Assembly: GCF_009193295.2 (NCBI RefSeq)
Contig: NZ_CP059973.1
Coordinates: 5,146,001-5,210,000 of the forward strand
Source of the DNA: Bacteroides luhongzhouii
GTDB taxonomy: Bacteria; Bacteroidota; Bacteroidia; Bacteroidales; Bacteroidaceae
Direction: 5' to 3'
Length of the DNA: 64,000 nucleotides
This document shows, piece after piece, positions 1 through 9,082 of the stretch. Under the pieces are notes generated by a model. That model was not told the origin of the DNA and searched no databases. It worked only from the letters and a program-made list of their open reading frames with translations. The translations under genes and the position numbers were made by a program. Position 1 is the first letter of the stretch. Each line of letters opens with the position of its first letter.

Positions 1-1
1 A

Positions 2-91
2 CACATTGCGTGGCTAATAGGCGAACGAACAGACAACCGCTTTCGTATTGATGAAACGACTAAGCGCGTCGTGATCTACAAAATAGTTTGA
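2..91 (+). CDS. 3' end of an unidentified gene (partial)
   Basis: An open frame enters from the left edge and ends at TGA 89-91, giving a 29-residue C-terminus that reads HIAWLIGERTDNRF and ends IYKIV. Composition is like a real protein tail (mixed charge, alternating hydrophobics). It is convergent with the ferredoxin gene and overlaps its last bases. The family cannot be named from this fragment, and chance openness cannot be excluded. Confidence 0.4.
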   Translation, partial: HIAWLIGERTDNRFRIDETTKRVVIYKIV

Positions 92-912
92 GGTAATTTC
101 TGTTTCTTGAAGCAATCTGACAACAAAGCCGCAAAAGGAGTATCATACACCCGTGCTTTCTTAACACAGGTTTTTACACAGGCACAACACTTAATACATT
201 TAACTTCATCCGTATGTAGTTCATCCCCTTTCGTTATAGCCCCTGCCGGACAATGAACTACACACAGCCCACAATGGGTACACAAATTTTCATCCTCCAC
301 CCAAGGTGTGCGGGGAAGCGGCGTTCCACTTTTACGCAACTTGATAACTTTCCTCAAAAAACGGAACAAAGGAAAGAATGGCTGACTCGGACGTTTGATA
401 GCACGTACATCTACCGGATAAAGGGTATCCATACTATCGGCAGTCTGTATTTTTTCCATGATTTTCTTCCCAAATTCCGCAGCAAAGGCTAAATCCGACT
501 CATCAGGACGTCCCATCGCAATCGGATGTTTATCAGTACTATATGAATGTTCTCCAATAAAAGTTGCCCCAGCAATCACTTTCAATCCATGAGGAATAGC
601 AAAAGCATCCAATTCCATTAAAGCTTTTTCATAAGCACGGTTTCCATACACCACCACCAAAACGGTCGGAGTATCCACTCCCCGAATGTACTGCAAACGC
701 TCCATTGCCAGAGGAGCGACATGACCTCCATACACAGGCACTACAATAACGGCCAAAGCAGATGCAGGAATTACAATTTCATCTGCAATCTGCTGCGTCA
801 CATTAATAGGAAAGATATTTTTTATGCCCGTGCCGTGAACAATCGCTTCCGCAACTTGTTTAGATGTGTGTGTAGGCGAAAAATAAATTAAATGAGCTTC
901 ATTTACTGTCAT
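76..912 (-). CDS. EFR1-type flavodoxin-ferredoxin protein
   Basis: This 278-residue protein has an N-terminal flavodoxin-like fold (YFSPTHTSKQVAEAI is the phosphate-binding loop region) and a C-terminal bacterial ferredoxin domain with two 4Fe-4S clusters (CTHCGLCVVHCP and CIKCCACVKTC). The family is thought to move electrons between FMN and Fe-S centres in the cytoplasm; the partner is unknown. The frame stays open further upstream to 1107, but the ATG at 912 directly precedes the conserved flavodoxin start, and a promoter box lies at 932-939, so 912 is preferred. It is divergent from rho. A second, exported EFR1 protein is at 32783-33721. Confidence 0.9.
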   Translation of the reverse strand: MTVNEAHLIYFSPTHTSKQVAEAIVHGTGIKNIFPINVTQQIADEIVIPASALAVIVVPVYGGHVAPLAMERLQYIRGVDTPTVLVVVYGNRAYEKALMELDAFAIPHGLKVIAGATFIGEHSYSTDKHPIAMGRPDESDLAFAAEFGKKIMEKIQTADSMDTLYPVDVRAIKRPSQPFFPLFRFLRKVIKLRKSGTPLPRTPWVEDENLCTHCGLCVVHCPAGAITKGDELHTDEVKCIKCCACVKTCVKKARVYDTPFAALLSDCFKKQKLPQTIL

Positions 913-931
913 ACTATTTTCTTTTATGTAG

Positions 932-939
932 CAAAGATA
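932..939 (-). promoter_or_regulatory. Bacteroides -7 box for the EFR1 gene
   Basis: On the minus strand this reads TATCTTTG, matching the Bacteroides -7 consensus TAnnTTTG, about 20 nt upstream of the chosen start. No clear -33 TTTG is seen. Confidence 0.6.
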
Positions 940-992
940 CACTTTTACGTGGAAAAAAATGGTTGATTGTTCATGAAACCAAAAAAAATTAT

Positions 993-1000
993 TATCTTTG
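993..1000 (+). promoter_or_regulatory. Bacteroides -7 box for rho
   Basis: TATCTTTG in the plus direction, about 150 nt upstream of the rho ATG, back to back with the ferredoxin promoter. The implied 5' leader of about 140 nt is long enough to host Rho autoregulation, but no specific structure was identified. Confidence 0.6.
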
Positions 1001-1147
1001 CCCCGTTGAAACATTCTACGATTCAACATATACATCCCTAATTCAGAATAAAAAACAAAACGTATGCTTGCATATCTGTAGCCATGAGCTGTAGTAATGC
1101 TGTCCATAATTCAGCAAAAAAGAAATATTAATAACTTACCATACTAT

Positions 1148-3394
1148 ATGTATAACATTATCCAATTAAACGACAAAAATCTGTCGGAACTTCAAGTTAT
1201 TGCCAAAGAGTTAGGCATAAAAAAAGCAGACTCATACAAAAAAGAAGACCTTGTTTATAAGATACTCGATGAACAGGCTATTGTAGGAGCTACTAAGAAA
1301 GTTGCCGCAGATAAACTCAAAGAAGAACGCAAAAATGAAGAACAAAAGAAAAAGCGTTCACGGGTAGCTCCTACCAAAAAAGAAGACAAGGTAGTTTCCG
1401 CAACAAAGAGTGGAGAGGTTAGTAAAACAAAAGAAGCCACTCCTGCAAAAGCACAACAACCTTCCAAGAAAGAAGAAAGTACAAACAAAGAAAAAGAAGC
1501 TCCTGTTGTAGAAGTTAAAGCAGAAAACACAGCAGCTCCCAAGCGTAAAGTAGGCCGTCCACGTAAAGGCGCTGACACAGAAGAGAAGAAAGAAGTAGAA
1601 AATGCAAAACCAACTGTTCCCAAAGTAGTGGAAACTAAGCTTGTTGTTGCAGAGAAAACTACTGAAACGAAAGAAAAAGCTGCTCCAGTACAACAGCCGA
1701 CTGCTGAAAAGAAAACAAAAAGCAAACCGGCTACAGAAACAAATAAACCAGCCGCAGAGCCAAACAAACCTGCTGTAGAGAAAAAGGTTATAGATAAACC
1801 ACAAAAGAAAGCCGCACCCGTTATCGACGAGGAAAGCAATATCTTATCCAGCGTTGACGATGATGATTTTATTCCAATCGAAGATCTGCCTTCTGAAAAA
1901 ATAGAGCTTCCTACCGAACTCTTCGGCAAATTCGAAGCAACTAAAACAGAACCTGTACAAACAGCGTCTGAACAACCGTCTCATCCTCAACAACAACCAT
2001 CTCAACAACAGCAGCAACGCCCGCGTATTGTCCGTCCACGCGACAATAACAACGGTAATAACAACGCTAACAATAATAGTAATAACGCTAATAATAATTT
2101 CCAGCGTAACAATAATCAGAATCAGGTTCAGAATCCAAATCAAAATCAAAACCCGAATCAGAACCAACAGCGCTTACCGATGCCACGCGCCACTCAACAG
2201 AGTAATGCGAGCGAAAATCTTCCGGCACAGCTGCAGGAGCGCAAAGTTATTGAGCGCGAAAAGCCTTACGAATTCGACGATATTCTCAACGGAGTAGGTG
2301 TTTTGGAAATTATGCAGGATGGATACGGATTCCTCCGTTCTTCCGATTATAACTACCTTTCTTCTCCGGACGATATTTATGTATCACAGTCTCAAATCAA
2401 ACTCTTTGGTTTGAAAACCGGTGATGTAGTGGAAGGCGTTATCCGTCCACCCAAAGAAGGAGAAAAATATTTCCCGTTGGTAAAAGTGTCGAAAATCAAC
2501 GGACGTGACGCAGCTTTCGTTCGCGACCGTGTTCCTTTCGAACATCTGACACCTCTCTTCCCGGATGAAAAGTTCAAACTTTGCAAAGGCGGTTATTCAG
2601 ACTCTATGTCTGCACGCGTTGTTGATCTTTTCGCTCCTATCGGTAAAGGACAGCGTGCTTTGATCGTCGCCCAGCCAAAGACAGGTAAGACTATCTTAAT
2701 GAAAGATATCGCTAATGCTATCGCAGCCAATCACCCGGAAGTTTACATGATTATGCTGCTGATTGACGAACGTCCGGAAGAAGTAACCGATATGGCACGT
2801 AGCGTTAATGCAGAAGTTATCGCTTCTACTTTCGACGAACCGGCAGAACGTCACGTGAAAATTGCAGGTATTGTATTGGAAAAGGCAAAACGTTTGGTAG
2901 AATGTGGTCACGATGTAGTGATCTTCCTTGATTCTATCACCCGTCTGGCTCGTGCATACAATACAGTATCTCCTGCATCCGGCAAAGTTCTTTCCGGTGG
3001 TGTTGATGCAAATGCACTTCATAAACCTAAACGTTTCTTCGGTGCTGCCCGTAATATTGAAAACGGCGGCTCGTTGACCATCATCGCTACCGCATTGATC
3101 GACACCGGTTCTAAAATGGACGAAGTTATCTTCGAAGAATTTAAGGGTACCGGTAACATGGAGTTACAGCTCGACCGCAACCTGTCCAACAAACGTATCT
3201 TCCCGGCAGTCAACATTACTGCATCCAGCACTCGTCGCGACGACCTGTTGCTTGATAAGACAACTCTTGACCGCATGTGGATATTACGTAAATATCTTGC
3301 CGACATGAATCCGATCGAAGCAATGGACTTCGTTAAAGACCGTTTGGAAAAGACCAGAGATAACGATGAATTCCTGATGAGCATGAACAGCTAA
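1148..3394 (+). CDS. rho: Transcription termination factor Rho with long disordered insert
   Basis: This is a hexameric RNA-dependent ATPase that terminates transcription. The 748 residues far exceed the roughly 420 of E. coli Rho. Order: Rho_N helical domain (about 1-43); a Lys/Glu/Ala/Pro-rich segment (about 50-290); an Asn/Gln-rich tract (about 296-345); a cold-shock-like RNA-binding domain with [12 protein letters not shown] (about 375-450); and the ATPase core with P-loop QPKTGKT (about 508-515) and Walker [18 protein letters not shown]. The frame opens at 1097, but ATG 1148 begins the conserved [16 protein letters not shown] start and is preferred. B. thetaiotaomicron Rho is known to have a similar insert that drives phase separation and is needed for gut fitness. 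A strong terminator follows. Confidence 0.97.
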   Translation: MYNIIQLNDKNLSELQVIAKELGIKKADSYKKEDLVYKILDEQAIVGATKKVAADKLKEERKNEEQKKKRSRVAPTKKEDKVVSATKSGEVSKTKEATPAKAQQPSKKEESTNKEKEAPVVEVKAENTAAPKRKVGRPRKGADTEEKKEVENAKPTVPKVVETKLVVAEKTTETKEKAAPVQQPTAEKKTKSKPATETNKPAAEPNKPAVEKKVIDKPQKKAAPVIDEESNILSSVDDDDFIPIEDLPSEKIELPTELFGKFEATKTEPVQTASEQPSHPQQQPSQQQQQRPRIVRPRDNNNGNNNANNNSNNANNNFQRNNNQNQVQNPNQNQNPNQNQQRLPMPRATQQSNASENLPAQLQERKVIEREKPYEFDDILNGVGVLEIMQDGYGFLRSSDYNYLSSPDDIYVSQSQIKLFGLKTGDVVEGVIRPPKEGEKYFPLVKVSKINGRDAAFVRDRVPFEHLTPLFPDEKFKLCKGGYSDSMSARVVDLFAPIGKGQRALIVAQPKTGKTILMKDIANAIAANHPEVYMIMLLIDERPEEVTDMARSVNAEVIASTFDEPAERHVKIAGIVLEKAKRLVECGHDVVIFLDSITRLARAYNTVSPASGKVLSGGVDANALHKPKRFFGAARNIENGGSLTIIATALIDTGSKMDEVIFEEFKGTGNMELQLDRNLSNKRIFPAVNITASSTRRDDLLLDKTTLDRMWILRKYLADMNPIEAMDFVKDRLEKTRDNDEFLMSMNS

Positions 3395-3416
3395 TTAGCA
3401 ATAAATTATAAATGAT

Positions 3417-3472
3417 GAACGGTGAGCAAACTACAATTATTATGACGCAGTTTGTTCACCGTTCTCTTTTTT
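3417..3472 (+). terminator. Intrinsic terminator after rho
   Basis: A 16-bp stem (gaacggtgagcaaact against agtttgttcaccgttc, one G:U pair) with a 16-nt loop is followed by T-rich sequence. Confidence 0.85.
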
Positions 3473-3680
3473 AGCCGCCCGGTTAATCAATGACCACTTA
3501 CCGTTTATCCTTTACAATCCAACATTCATCAGCAATAGTTTCCCCTAATAGCCCATCACATATTACATTTTTGTACAAAATACTTTCATTTGCGTCCAAA
3601 ACCACTACTTCCCCCTTTTTTGCGTTTCCTTTTTTCCTACTTTTGTTTCAAAATCAAATATTACTTAATTCTAGCCAGTA
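3473..3680 (+). promoter_or_regulatory. Leader of the sulfatase gene with -7 box at 3638-3645
   Basis: This 208-nt gap holds TACTTTTG (3638-3645), a match to TAnnTTTG, about 36 nt before the sulfatase ATG, with TTTG at 3619-3622 upstream (spacing shorter than usual). No other structure or gene is evident. Confidence 0.5.
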
Positions 3681-5147
3681 ATGAAAACTATTTATCCATT
3701 CATGGGATTAGCCCTGTGCGGCGTAGCAGCCCAGGCTCAAGAAAAACCCAATTTTCTGATTATCCAGTGCGACCATCTGACACAACGCGTCGTGGGAGCT
3801 TACGGGCAAACACAAGGCTGCACCCTCCCTATTGACGAAGTCGCTTCACGAGGAGTTATCTTCTCCAATGCTTATGTAGGCTGCCCTCTCAGCCAACCTT
3901 CACGCGCAGCTTTATGGAGCGGCATGATGCCTCATCAAACGAATGTGCGTTCGAACTCCAGCGAACCTATCAACCCACGTATCCCCGAAAATGTACCGAC
4001 ATTAGGAAGCCTTTTCTCTGAAAACGGTTACGAAGCCGTACACTTCGGAAAAACACACGACATGGGATCCCTAAGAGGATTCAAGCACAAAGAACCAGTA
4101 GCCAAACCATTCACTGATCCGGAGTTCCCGGTTAATAACGACAGCTTCCTGGACGTAGGAACATGCGAAGACGCTGTTGCTTATTTAAGCAATCCTCCCA
4201 AAGAACCATTCATCTGCATTGCCGATTTTCAGAACCCTCACAACATTTGCGGATTCGTAGGAGCAAATGAAGGAGTACATACCGACCGTCCCATCAGCGG
4301 AACTCTTCCTGAACTACCAGCCAATTTTGACGTGGAAGACTGGAACAATATCCCCAAACCGGTGCAATACATCTGTTGCAGCCATCGGCGTATGACTCAG
4401 GCATCTCATTGGAATGAAGAGAATTACCGTCATTACATTGCCGCTTTCCAACACTATACCAAAATGGTTTCCAAACAAGTAGACAGCGTATTAAAAGCTC
4501 TTTACTCCACTCCTGCCGGAAAAAATACCATCGTTGTTATCATGGCCGATCATGGCGACGGAATGGCTTCACACCGCATGGTGACCAAGCATATCAGTTT
4601 TTACGATGAAATGACAAACGTTCCGTTTATCTTTGCAGGCCCCGGCATCAAACAACAGAAAAAACCGGTAAACCAACTATTAACACAGCCCACGCTGGAT
4701 CTTTTACCTACTCTTTGTGATTTGGCAGGAATTTCCGTTCCGGCCGAAAAAACGGGAATCAGTCTCGCGCCTATATTAAAAGGAGAGAAACAGAAAAAGA
4801 CTCACCCTTATGTAGTTTCCGAATGGCACAGCGAATATGAATATGTCGTTACTCCCGGACGTATGGTACGCGGACCGAGATACAAGTACACGCACTATTT
4901 GGAAGGCAATGGAGAAGAACTATATGATATGAAAAAAGATCCGGGAGAACGCAAGAATCTCGCCAAAGATCCGAAATACAGTAAAGTTCTAGCAGAACAC
5001 CGTGCCATGCTTGATGATTACATCGCCCGCACAAAAGATGACTACCGAAGCTTGAAAGTAGATGCTGATCCACGATGCAGAAACCATACTCCCGGTTACC
5101 CCAACCACGAAGGTCCTGGAGCCCGGGAAATACTCAAAAGAAAATAA
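3681..5147 (+). CDS. Secreted S1-family sulfatase, Ser-type
   Basis: The 488-residue protein has a signal peptide (MKTIYPFMGLALCGVAAQAQ) and the S1 sulfatase fold. The active-site motif is SQPSRAALWSG with Ser71 as the residue converted to formylglycine. A serine rather than a cysteine implies maturation by an anaerobic sulfatase-maturating enzyme before export. The metal ligands include the motif ADHGD near residue 292. Host or dietary sulfated glycans are the usual substrates, but linkage specificity cannot be read from the sequence. It is a single-gene unit bounded by terminators, with no SusC/D, maturase or glycosidase alongside, unlike most Bacteroides sulfatases. Confidence 0.93.
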   Translation: MKTIYPFMGLALCGVAAQAQEKPNFLIIQCDHLTQRVVGAYGQTQGCTLPIDEVASRGVIFSNAYVGCPLSQPSRAALWSGMMPHQTNVRSNSSEPINPRIPENVPTLGSLFSENGYEAVHFGKTHDMGSLRGFKHKEPVAKPFTDPEFPVNNDSFLDVGTCEDAVAYLSNPPKEPFICIADFQNPHNICGFVGANEGVHTDRPISGTLPELPANFDVEDWNNIPKPVQYICCSHRRMTQASHWNEENYRHYIAAFQHYTKMVSKQVDSVLKALYSTPAGKNTIVVIMADHGDGMASHRMVTKHISFYDEMTNVPFIFAGPGIKQQKKPVNQLLTQPTLDLLPTLCDLAGISVPAEKTGISLAPILKGEKQKKTHPYVVSEWHSEYEYVVTPGRMVRGPRYKYTHYLEGNGEELYDMKKDPGERKNLAKDPKYSKVLAEHRAMLDDYIARTKDDYRSLKVDADPRCRNHTPGYPNHEGPGAREILKRK

Positions 5148-5153
5148 ATAATA

Positions 5154-5193
5154 AAAAAGAGTGAAGATTTCTTTGTAATCTTCACTCTTTTTA
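5154..5193 (+). terminator. Intrinsic terminator after the sulfatase gene
   Basis: The stem gagtgaagatt / aatcttcactc is flanked by A and T runs that extend it. The A/T symmetry would let it act in both directions. Confidence 0.85.
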
Positions 5194-5237
5194 GTTCTTT
5201 TGCAGGTAAACTTACAAGCAAGCAATTCTTATATCAA

Positions 5238-7088
5238 GTGAAAGAACACAGTCATCATATAATTGCAGTGGTCGTAACCGTATTTATATCGGTCACCTTA
5301 TATGCAACACACACAAGTACAGACCATCTTTCTTTATTACAACCATTGCTTGAATACAATCATCCATTCAGCCCGGAAACGCCTACAGACAGTATCATTG
5401 TTTGGGAAAAACTTTTAGAACCGGAATTACAAAGACAACAGCAATACCCACTTCTGTTCCAGATAAATCTGCTGACAGTCCAGGCTTTGATAGCAGAAGG
5501 GAATATCAGTCTGGCTATCAACCAAGCCAACCAGATGTATCAAAAAGCCAGAGAAATGGATTATCCTTTGGGAACAGCACTCGCATTACACGCCATCGGA
5601 AACACTTACTTAAGTTCATCCACACCACAAGCTGCCATCAAATCGTATAAGGAAGCATTAGAAATTGTTCAGAAAATCCCTCATGCCAACCCATACGCCA
5701 AAGCGATCTTGGTCCAGCTCATTCTGTCTAAGCTTAAATATCATCAAATGACAGATATAGAGAACAATATACGGGAACTCGAATCAATTACCAACAAGGA
5801 TGGAAATCCCCAGGATGATTTTCATCTTGTTTATAGTCAGGCATTCTACTGTATCCAGACACACCATCTTCCTGAAGCATTAAACCATATACAGCAGGCC
5901 GAGCAAATTAACCGGCAACACCCATATCCATATTTTCATTTAATGATTCAATACCTGTATTCGTGCTACTACACTGAATCCAAAGAGTACACTCAAGCAT
6001 TAGCCATACTTGATGAAATTCTATCGCATACGAAATCAGCCGACTCATATAAATCCTTGGAAATACAAAAAGAGCGTGCACATATACTTACACTGATGGG
6101 TAAAAATGAGGAAGCGTGCGAAACTTATGAAAGGTTTAATACGCGCAAAGATTCTTTGGACGCAATGAATTATATTCGCCAAATCAATGAATTGCACACC
6201 CTTTACCAAATAGATAAAAACGAACTGGATAACCTAAACAGGCAAAAAACAATCCTCTATTGGAGCTGGTTTACAATCCTGTTTATAGTCATGATGATTG
6301 TATTTTTCATCCTTTTGGTTAAACGGAGCAATAAGAAGCTGCGTCAATCTCAGGAAGAACTGGAAAAAGCCAAGAAACAAGAAGAAAATTCCATCCGGGC
6401 AAAGAGCCTTTTCCTTTCCAACATGAGCCATGAAATCCGTACGCCGCTCAATGCGTTGGCAGGCTTCTCTTCCATTCTGACAGAAGAATCGATCGACAAC
6501 GAGACACGAAAACAATGCAGTGACATTATTCAGCAAAATTCAGAGCTCTTACTCAAACTGATTAATGACGTAATCGACTTGTCCAGTCTCGAAGTTGGCA
6601 AGATGAAATTTAAATATGAGCGATGTGACGCAGTGGCAATATGCAGGAATGTTATCGACATGGTTGAAAAAATAAAGCAAACGAATGCCAATGTCCGTTT
6701 TTCATCTTCTCTCCATTCATTGGAATTAATAACAGACAATGCAAGGTTGCAACAATTATTAATCAACCTTCTCATCAACGCGACCAAATTTACTCCGCAA
6801 GGTTCTATCACCATGGAATTGGAAAAACAGACAGAAGATATAGCACTGTTTTCCGTGACCGACACCGGTTGCGGAATCTCTTCGGAGAATCAGGATAAAA
6901 TATTCAATCGTTTTGAGAAATTGAACGAAAATGCTCAAGGAACAGGACTTGGTTTGTCTATCTGCCAACTCATTATCGAGCAGTTGGGCGGTAAAATATG
7001 GATTGACTCCAATTATAAAAAAGGAGCCCGCTTCCTGTTCATACACCCCATTTGTCATGAGCAACCAAGAAAGGAGGAAGCTGAATGA
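5238..7088 (+). CDS. TPR-containing membrane histidine kinase (catalytically complete)
   Basis: The 616-residue protein starts at GTG 5238. It has an N-terminal signal/TM segment, TPR-like helices (about 60-330) likely in the periplasm, a TM helix (about 340-360), a coiled coil, HisKA (FLSNMSHEIRTPLN, phospho-acceptor His398) and HATPase_c with N box (LLINLLINATKFT), G1 (DTGCGIS), F region and G2 (GTGLGLSICQLI). No receiver or DNA-binding domain is attached, and no response regulator lies nearby. It overlaps the next gene by ATGA, so the two are translationally coupled. The signal sensed is unknown. Confidence 0.92.
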   Translation: MKEHSHHIIAVVVTVFISVTLYATHTSTDHLSLLQPLLEYNHPFSPETPTDSIIVWEKLLEPELQRQQQYPLLFQINLLTVQALIAEGNISLAINQANQMYQKAREMDYPLGTALALHAIGNTYLSSSTPQAAIKSYKEALEIVQKIPHANPYAKAILVQLILSKLKYHQMTDIENNIRELESITNKDGNPQDDFHLVYSQAFYCIQTHHLPEALNHIQQAEQINRQHPYPYFHLMIQYLYSCYYTESKEYTQALAILDEILSHTKSADSYKSLEIQKERAHILTLMGKNEEACETYERFNTRKDSLDAMNYIRQINELHTLYQIDKNELDNLNRQKTILYWSWFTILFIVMMIVFFILLVKRSNKKLRQSQEELEKAKKQEENSIRAKSLFLSNMSHEIRTPLNALAGFSSILTEESIDNETRKQCSDIIQQNSELLLKLINDVIDLSSLEVGKMKFKYERCDAVAICRNVIDMVEKIKQTNANVRFSSSLHSLELITDNARLQQLLINLLINATKFTPQGSITMELEKQTEDIALFSVTDTGCGISSENQDKIFNRFEKLNENAQGTGLGLSICQLIIEQLGGKIWIDSNYKKGARFLFIHPICHEQPRKEEAE

Positions 7089-9043
7089 AACAAGTCCTGC
7101 TCCTGTTCGTCCTATTATGCTACACCGTCACCGGGAAAGCCAGTTCCGAAATCGCTCTGGAGTCAGACAGTCTGATAGAGGTGTTGCAAACTTTACCACA
7201 CGATACGACACGACTGAATGTTCTTAACCAAATCATCAGAATAGAACAGAACAACTATCAATGTATCCAATATTCAGATACATTAATGAAAGAAGCCATA
7301 CAACTGGGCAATGACAAATATGCCGGTATGGCTGCCTATTACCATATCTTATACTATTACAATCGGAATAATCAAGACAGTGTCACCAAATGGCTCACCA
7401 TCATGGAACCTTATGTCCGGAAGTCCGATTTATGGAATTACTTCTTTGATGCCAAGCGTTTCCAGATAGACTTGTACACATTCAATGAACAATACGAGCT
7501 TGCTATCAACGAATCTCAAAAAATGAAACAGCAAGCTTCCCAAATAAATAGTAACCGGGGTACCATAGCTGCCTATCAATGCTTGAGCAATGCATATATC
7601 GGCAGCCAGCGCTGGGACAAGGGAATAGAAGCACTCGAAGCTGCCTATCAAATGCTTACCCCGACCGAAAATCCGGTAGTCCGTATCTCGGTATTATCAC
7701 AGTTAGTATCCGTTACCAAAGAAAAGAAAGATAATAAAAGGTTACTCAAATATTTGCGGGAGCTGGAAAACACTCTACATAACCATATCAGTGCGAACCC
7801 ATCTTTAAAAGGAGGATTTGCCGACGTATATCTGTTCAATGAACTTTTCTACAGCTATTATTACCTGAATATCCATCAGCCACAACAGGCTTATGAACAT
7901 CTCATAAAGTCTAAGGAATATCTGGACGAGAATACATATTTCATGTATAAGGTACTCTATTTCGACACATTTGCCAGATATTATCAGGCCACAGGAGCCT
8001 ATCAGCAAGCATCAGATTATATCGATACAACCCTGACAATGTTGAAGAAAGACTTCCCCAGCGACTATGCCGAACAGCTACTCGAAAAGGCCAGAATATG
8101 GAAACAGGCAGGACAAAGCGAAAAAGCCATCCCTATGTATGAGCAGGCACTAGCCATCAAAGATTCGGCAGCTACTGAACTTGCCAACAATCAGATGGAA
8201 CAGATACAGAGCAAATACAATATCGATAAAACGGAACTGGAACAAAAAAGGGAAAACAACAAAACCCAGCTCACTTATCTAATCTTTATATTCGTGATCC
8301 TGATTCTGCTTTTTATCTTTATGGCACGGCTCTTCATTGTACGAAAGGCACTAAAATACGCGGAAAACGAAATCCGGAAAACGACAGAAAACGTGCGAAA
8401 AACCAATGAAATAAAAAATCGCTTCTTGTCGAATATGAGTTATAACATCCGTACCCCGCTCAATAATGTAGTCGGCTTCTCACAGCTCATAGCCAGTGAT
8501 CCTGACATAGACAAAGAAATAAGACAAGAATACTCGAACATCATCCACAAGAGTTCGGAGAAATTGATGAGACTTGTCAATGACGTTCTTGACTTATCCC
8601 GTCTGGAAGCTCAAATGATGAAGTTCCAGTTGCAGGACTATGACGCTATTGCAATATGCAAGGAGGCATGCTACATGGCGCAGATGAAAAATGAGAAAAC
8701 AGGTATCAAAATTGAGTTTTCTACCGAGACGGATGCTCAAATCATCCATTCCGATATAGCGCGGCTGACACAAGCATTGCTTAGTGCACTGGTGTACCCG
8801 CAAGAACACCGGCAAGCACGAACCATCCGGTTCATATTAAGCCGGGAGGAAAATATGCTTTATTTCCGGATCAGCAATTCACCTTTGGCAGACCATGCAT
8901 TCGTATCGCAGGAGACCATTATCCGGCATGATATCAACTTGTTATTATTAAAACATTTCGGAGGAAACTATCTCATTAACAATAAAACTCCCGAAGGTCC
9001 GGAAATAGTTTTCATCTACCCCATCGCTTCCGAATCGAAATAA
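7085..9043 (+). CDS. TPR histidine-kinase-like protein lacking catalytic motifs (pseudokinase)
   Basis: The 652-residue protein has a signal peptide (ending near GKASSE), TPR-like helices, a TM segment (about 395-415) and a HisKA-like dimerisation helix pair. The phospho-acceptor box reads FLSNMSYNIRTPLN, so the His is replaced by Tyr453 and the next Glu by Asn. The C-terminal domain keeps the HATPase length and ends with FIYPI like its neighbour, but the N box, DxGxG and GxGLGL motifs are all gone. The frame is intact over its whole length, so this looks like a maintained non-catalytic paralogue rather than a decaying gene. It probably heterodimerises with the kinase encoded just upstream (ATGA overlap); that partner role is inferred. 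Confidence 0.85.
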   Translation: MKQVLLLFVLLCYTVTGKASSEIALESDSLIEVLQTLPHDTTRLNVLNQIIRIEQNNYQCIQYSDTLMKEAIQLGNDKYAGMAAYYHILYYYNRNNQDSVTKWLTIMEPYVRKSDLWNYFFDAKRFQIDLYTFNEQYELAINESQKMKQQASQINSNRGTIAAYQCLSNAYIGSQRWDKGIEALEAAYQMLTPTENPVVRISVLSQLVSVTKEKKDNKRLLKYLRELENTLHNHISANPSLKGGFADVYLFNELFYSYYYLNIHQPQQAYEHLIKSKEYLDENTYFMYKVLYFDTFARYYQATGAYQQASDYIDTTLTMLKKDFPSDYAEQLLEKARIWKQAGQSEKAIPMYEQALAIKDSAATELANNQMEQIQSKYNIDKTELEQKRENNKTQLTYLIFIFVILILLFIFMARLFIVRKALKYAENEIRKTTENVRKTNEIKNRFLSNMSYNIRTPLNNVVGFSQLIASDPDIDKEIRQEYSNIIHKSSEKLMRLVNDVLDLSRLEAQMMKFQLQDYDAIAICKEACYMAQMKNEKTGIKIEFSTETDAQIIHSDIARLTQALLSALVYPQEHRQARTIRFILSREENMLYFRISNSPLADHAFVSQETIIRHDINLLLLKHFGGNYLINNKTPEGPEIVFIYPIASESK

Positions 9044-9048
9044 AGCAC

Positions 9049-9056
9049 TATCTTTG
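9049..9056 (+). promoter_or_regulatory. Bacteroides -7 box for the MATE gene
   Basis: TATCTTTG, 27 nt before the ATG. It overlaps the region immediately after the pseudokinase stop, so the exporter can be transcribed independently. Confidence 0.6.
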
Positions 9057-9082
9057 CAAAGTGTAAACTTAAACACTTAATT

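Noticed and set aside
1255-1929. Long antisense ORFs opposite the Rho insert
   Set aside because: They mirror the repetitive Lys/Glu/Ala codons of rho and give Phe/Ser-rich low-complexity products with no start context.
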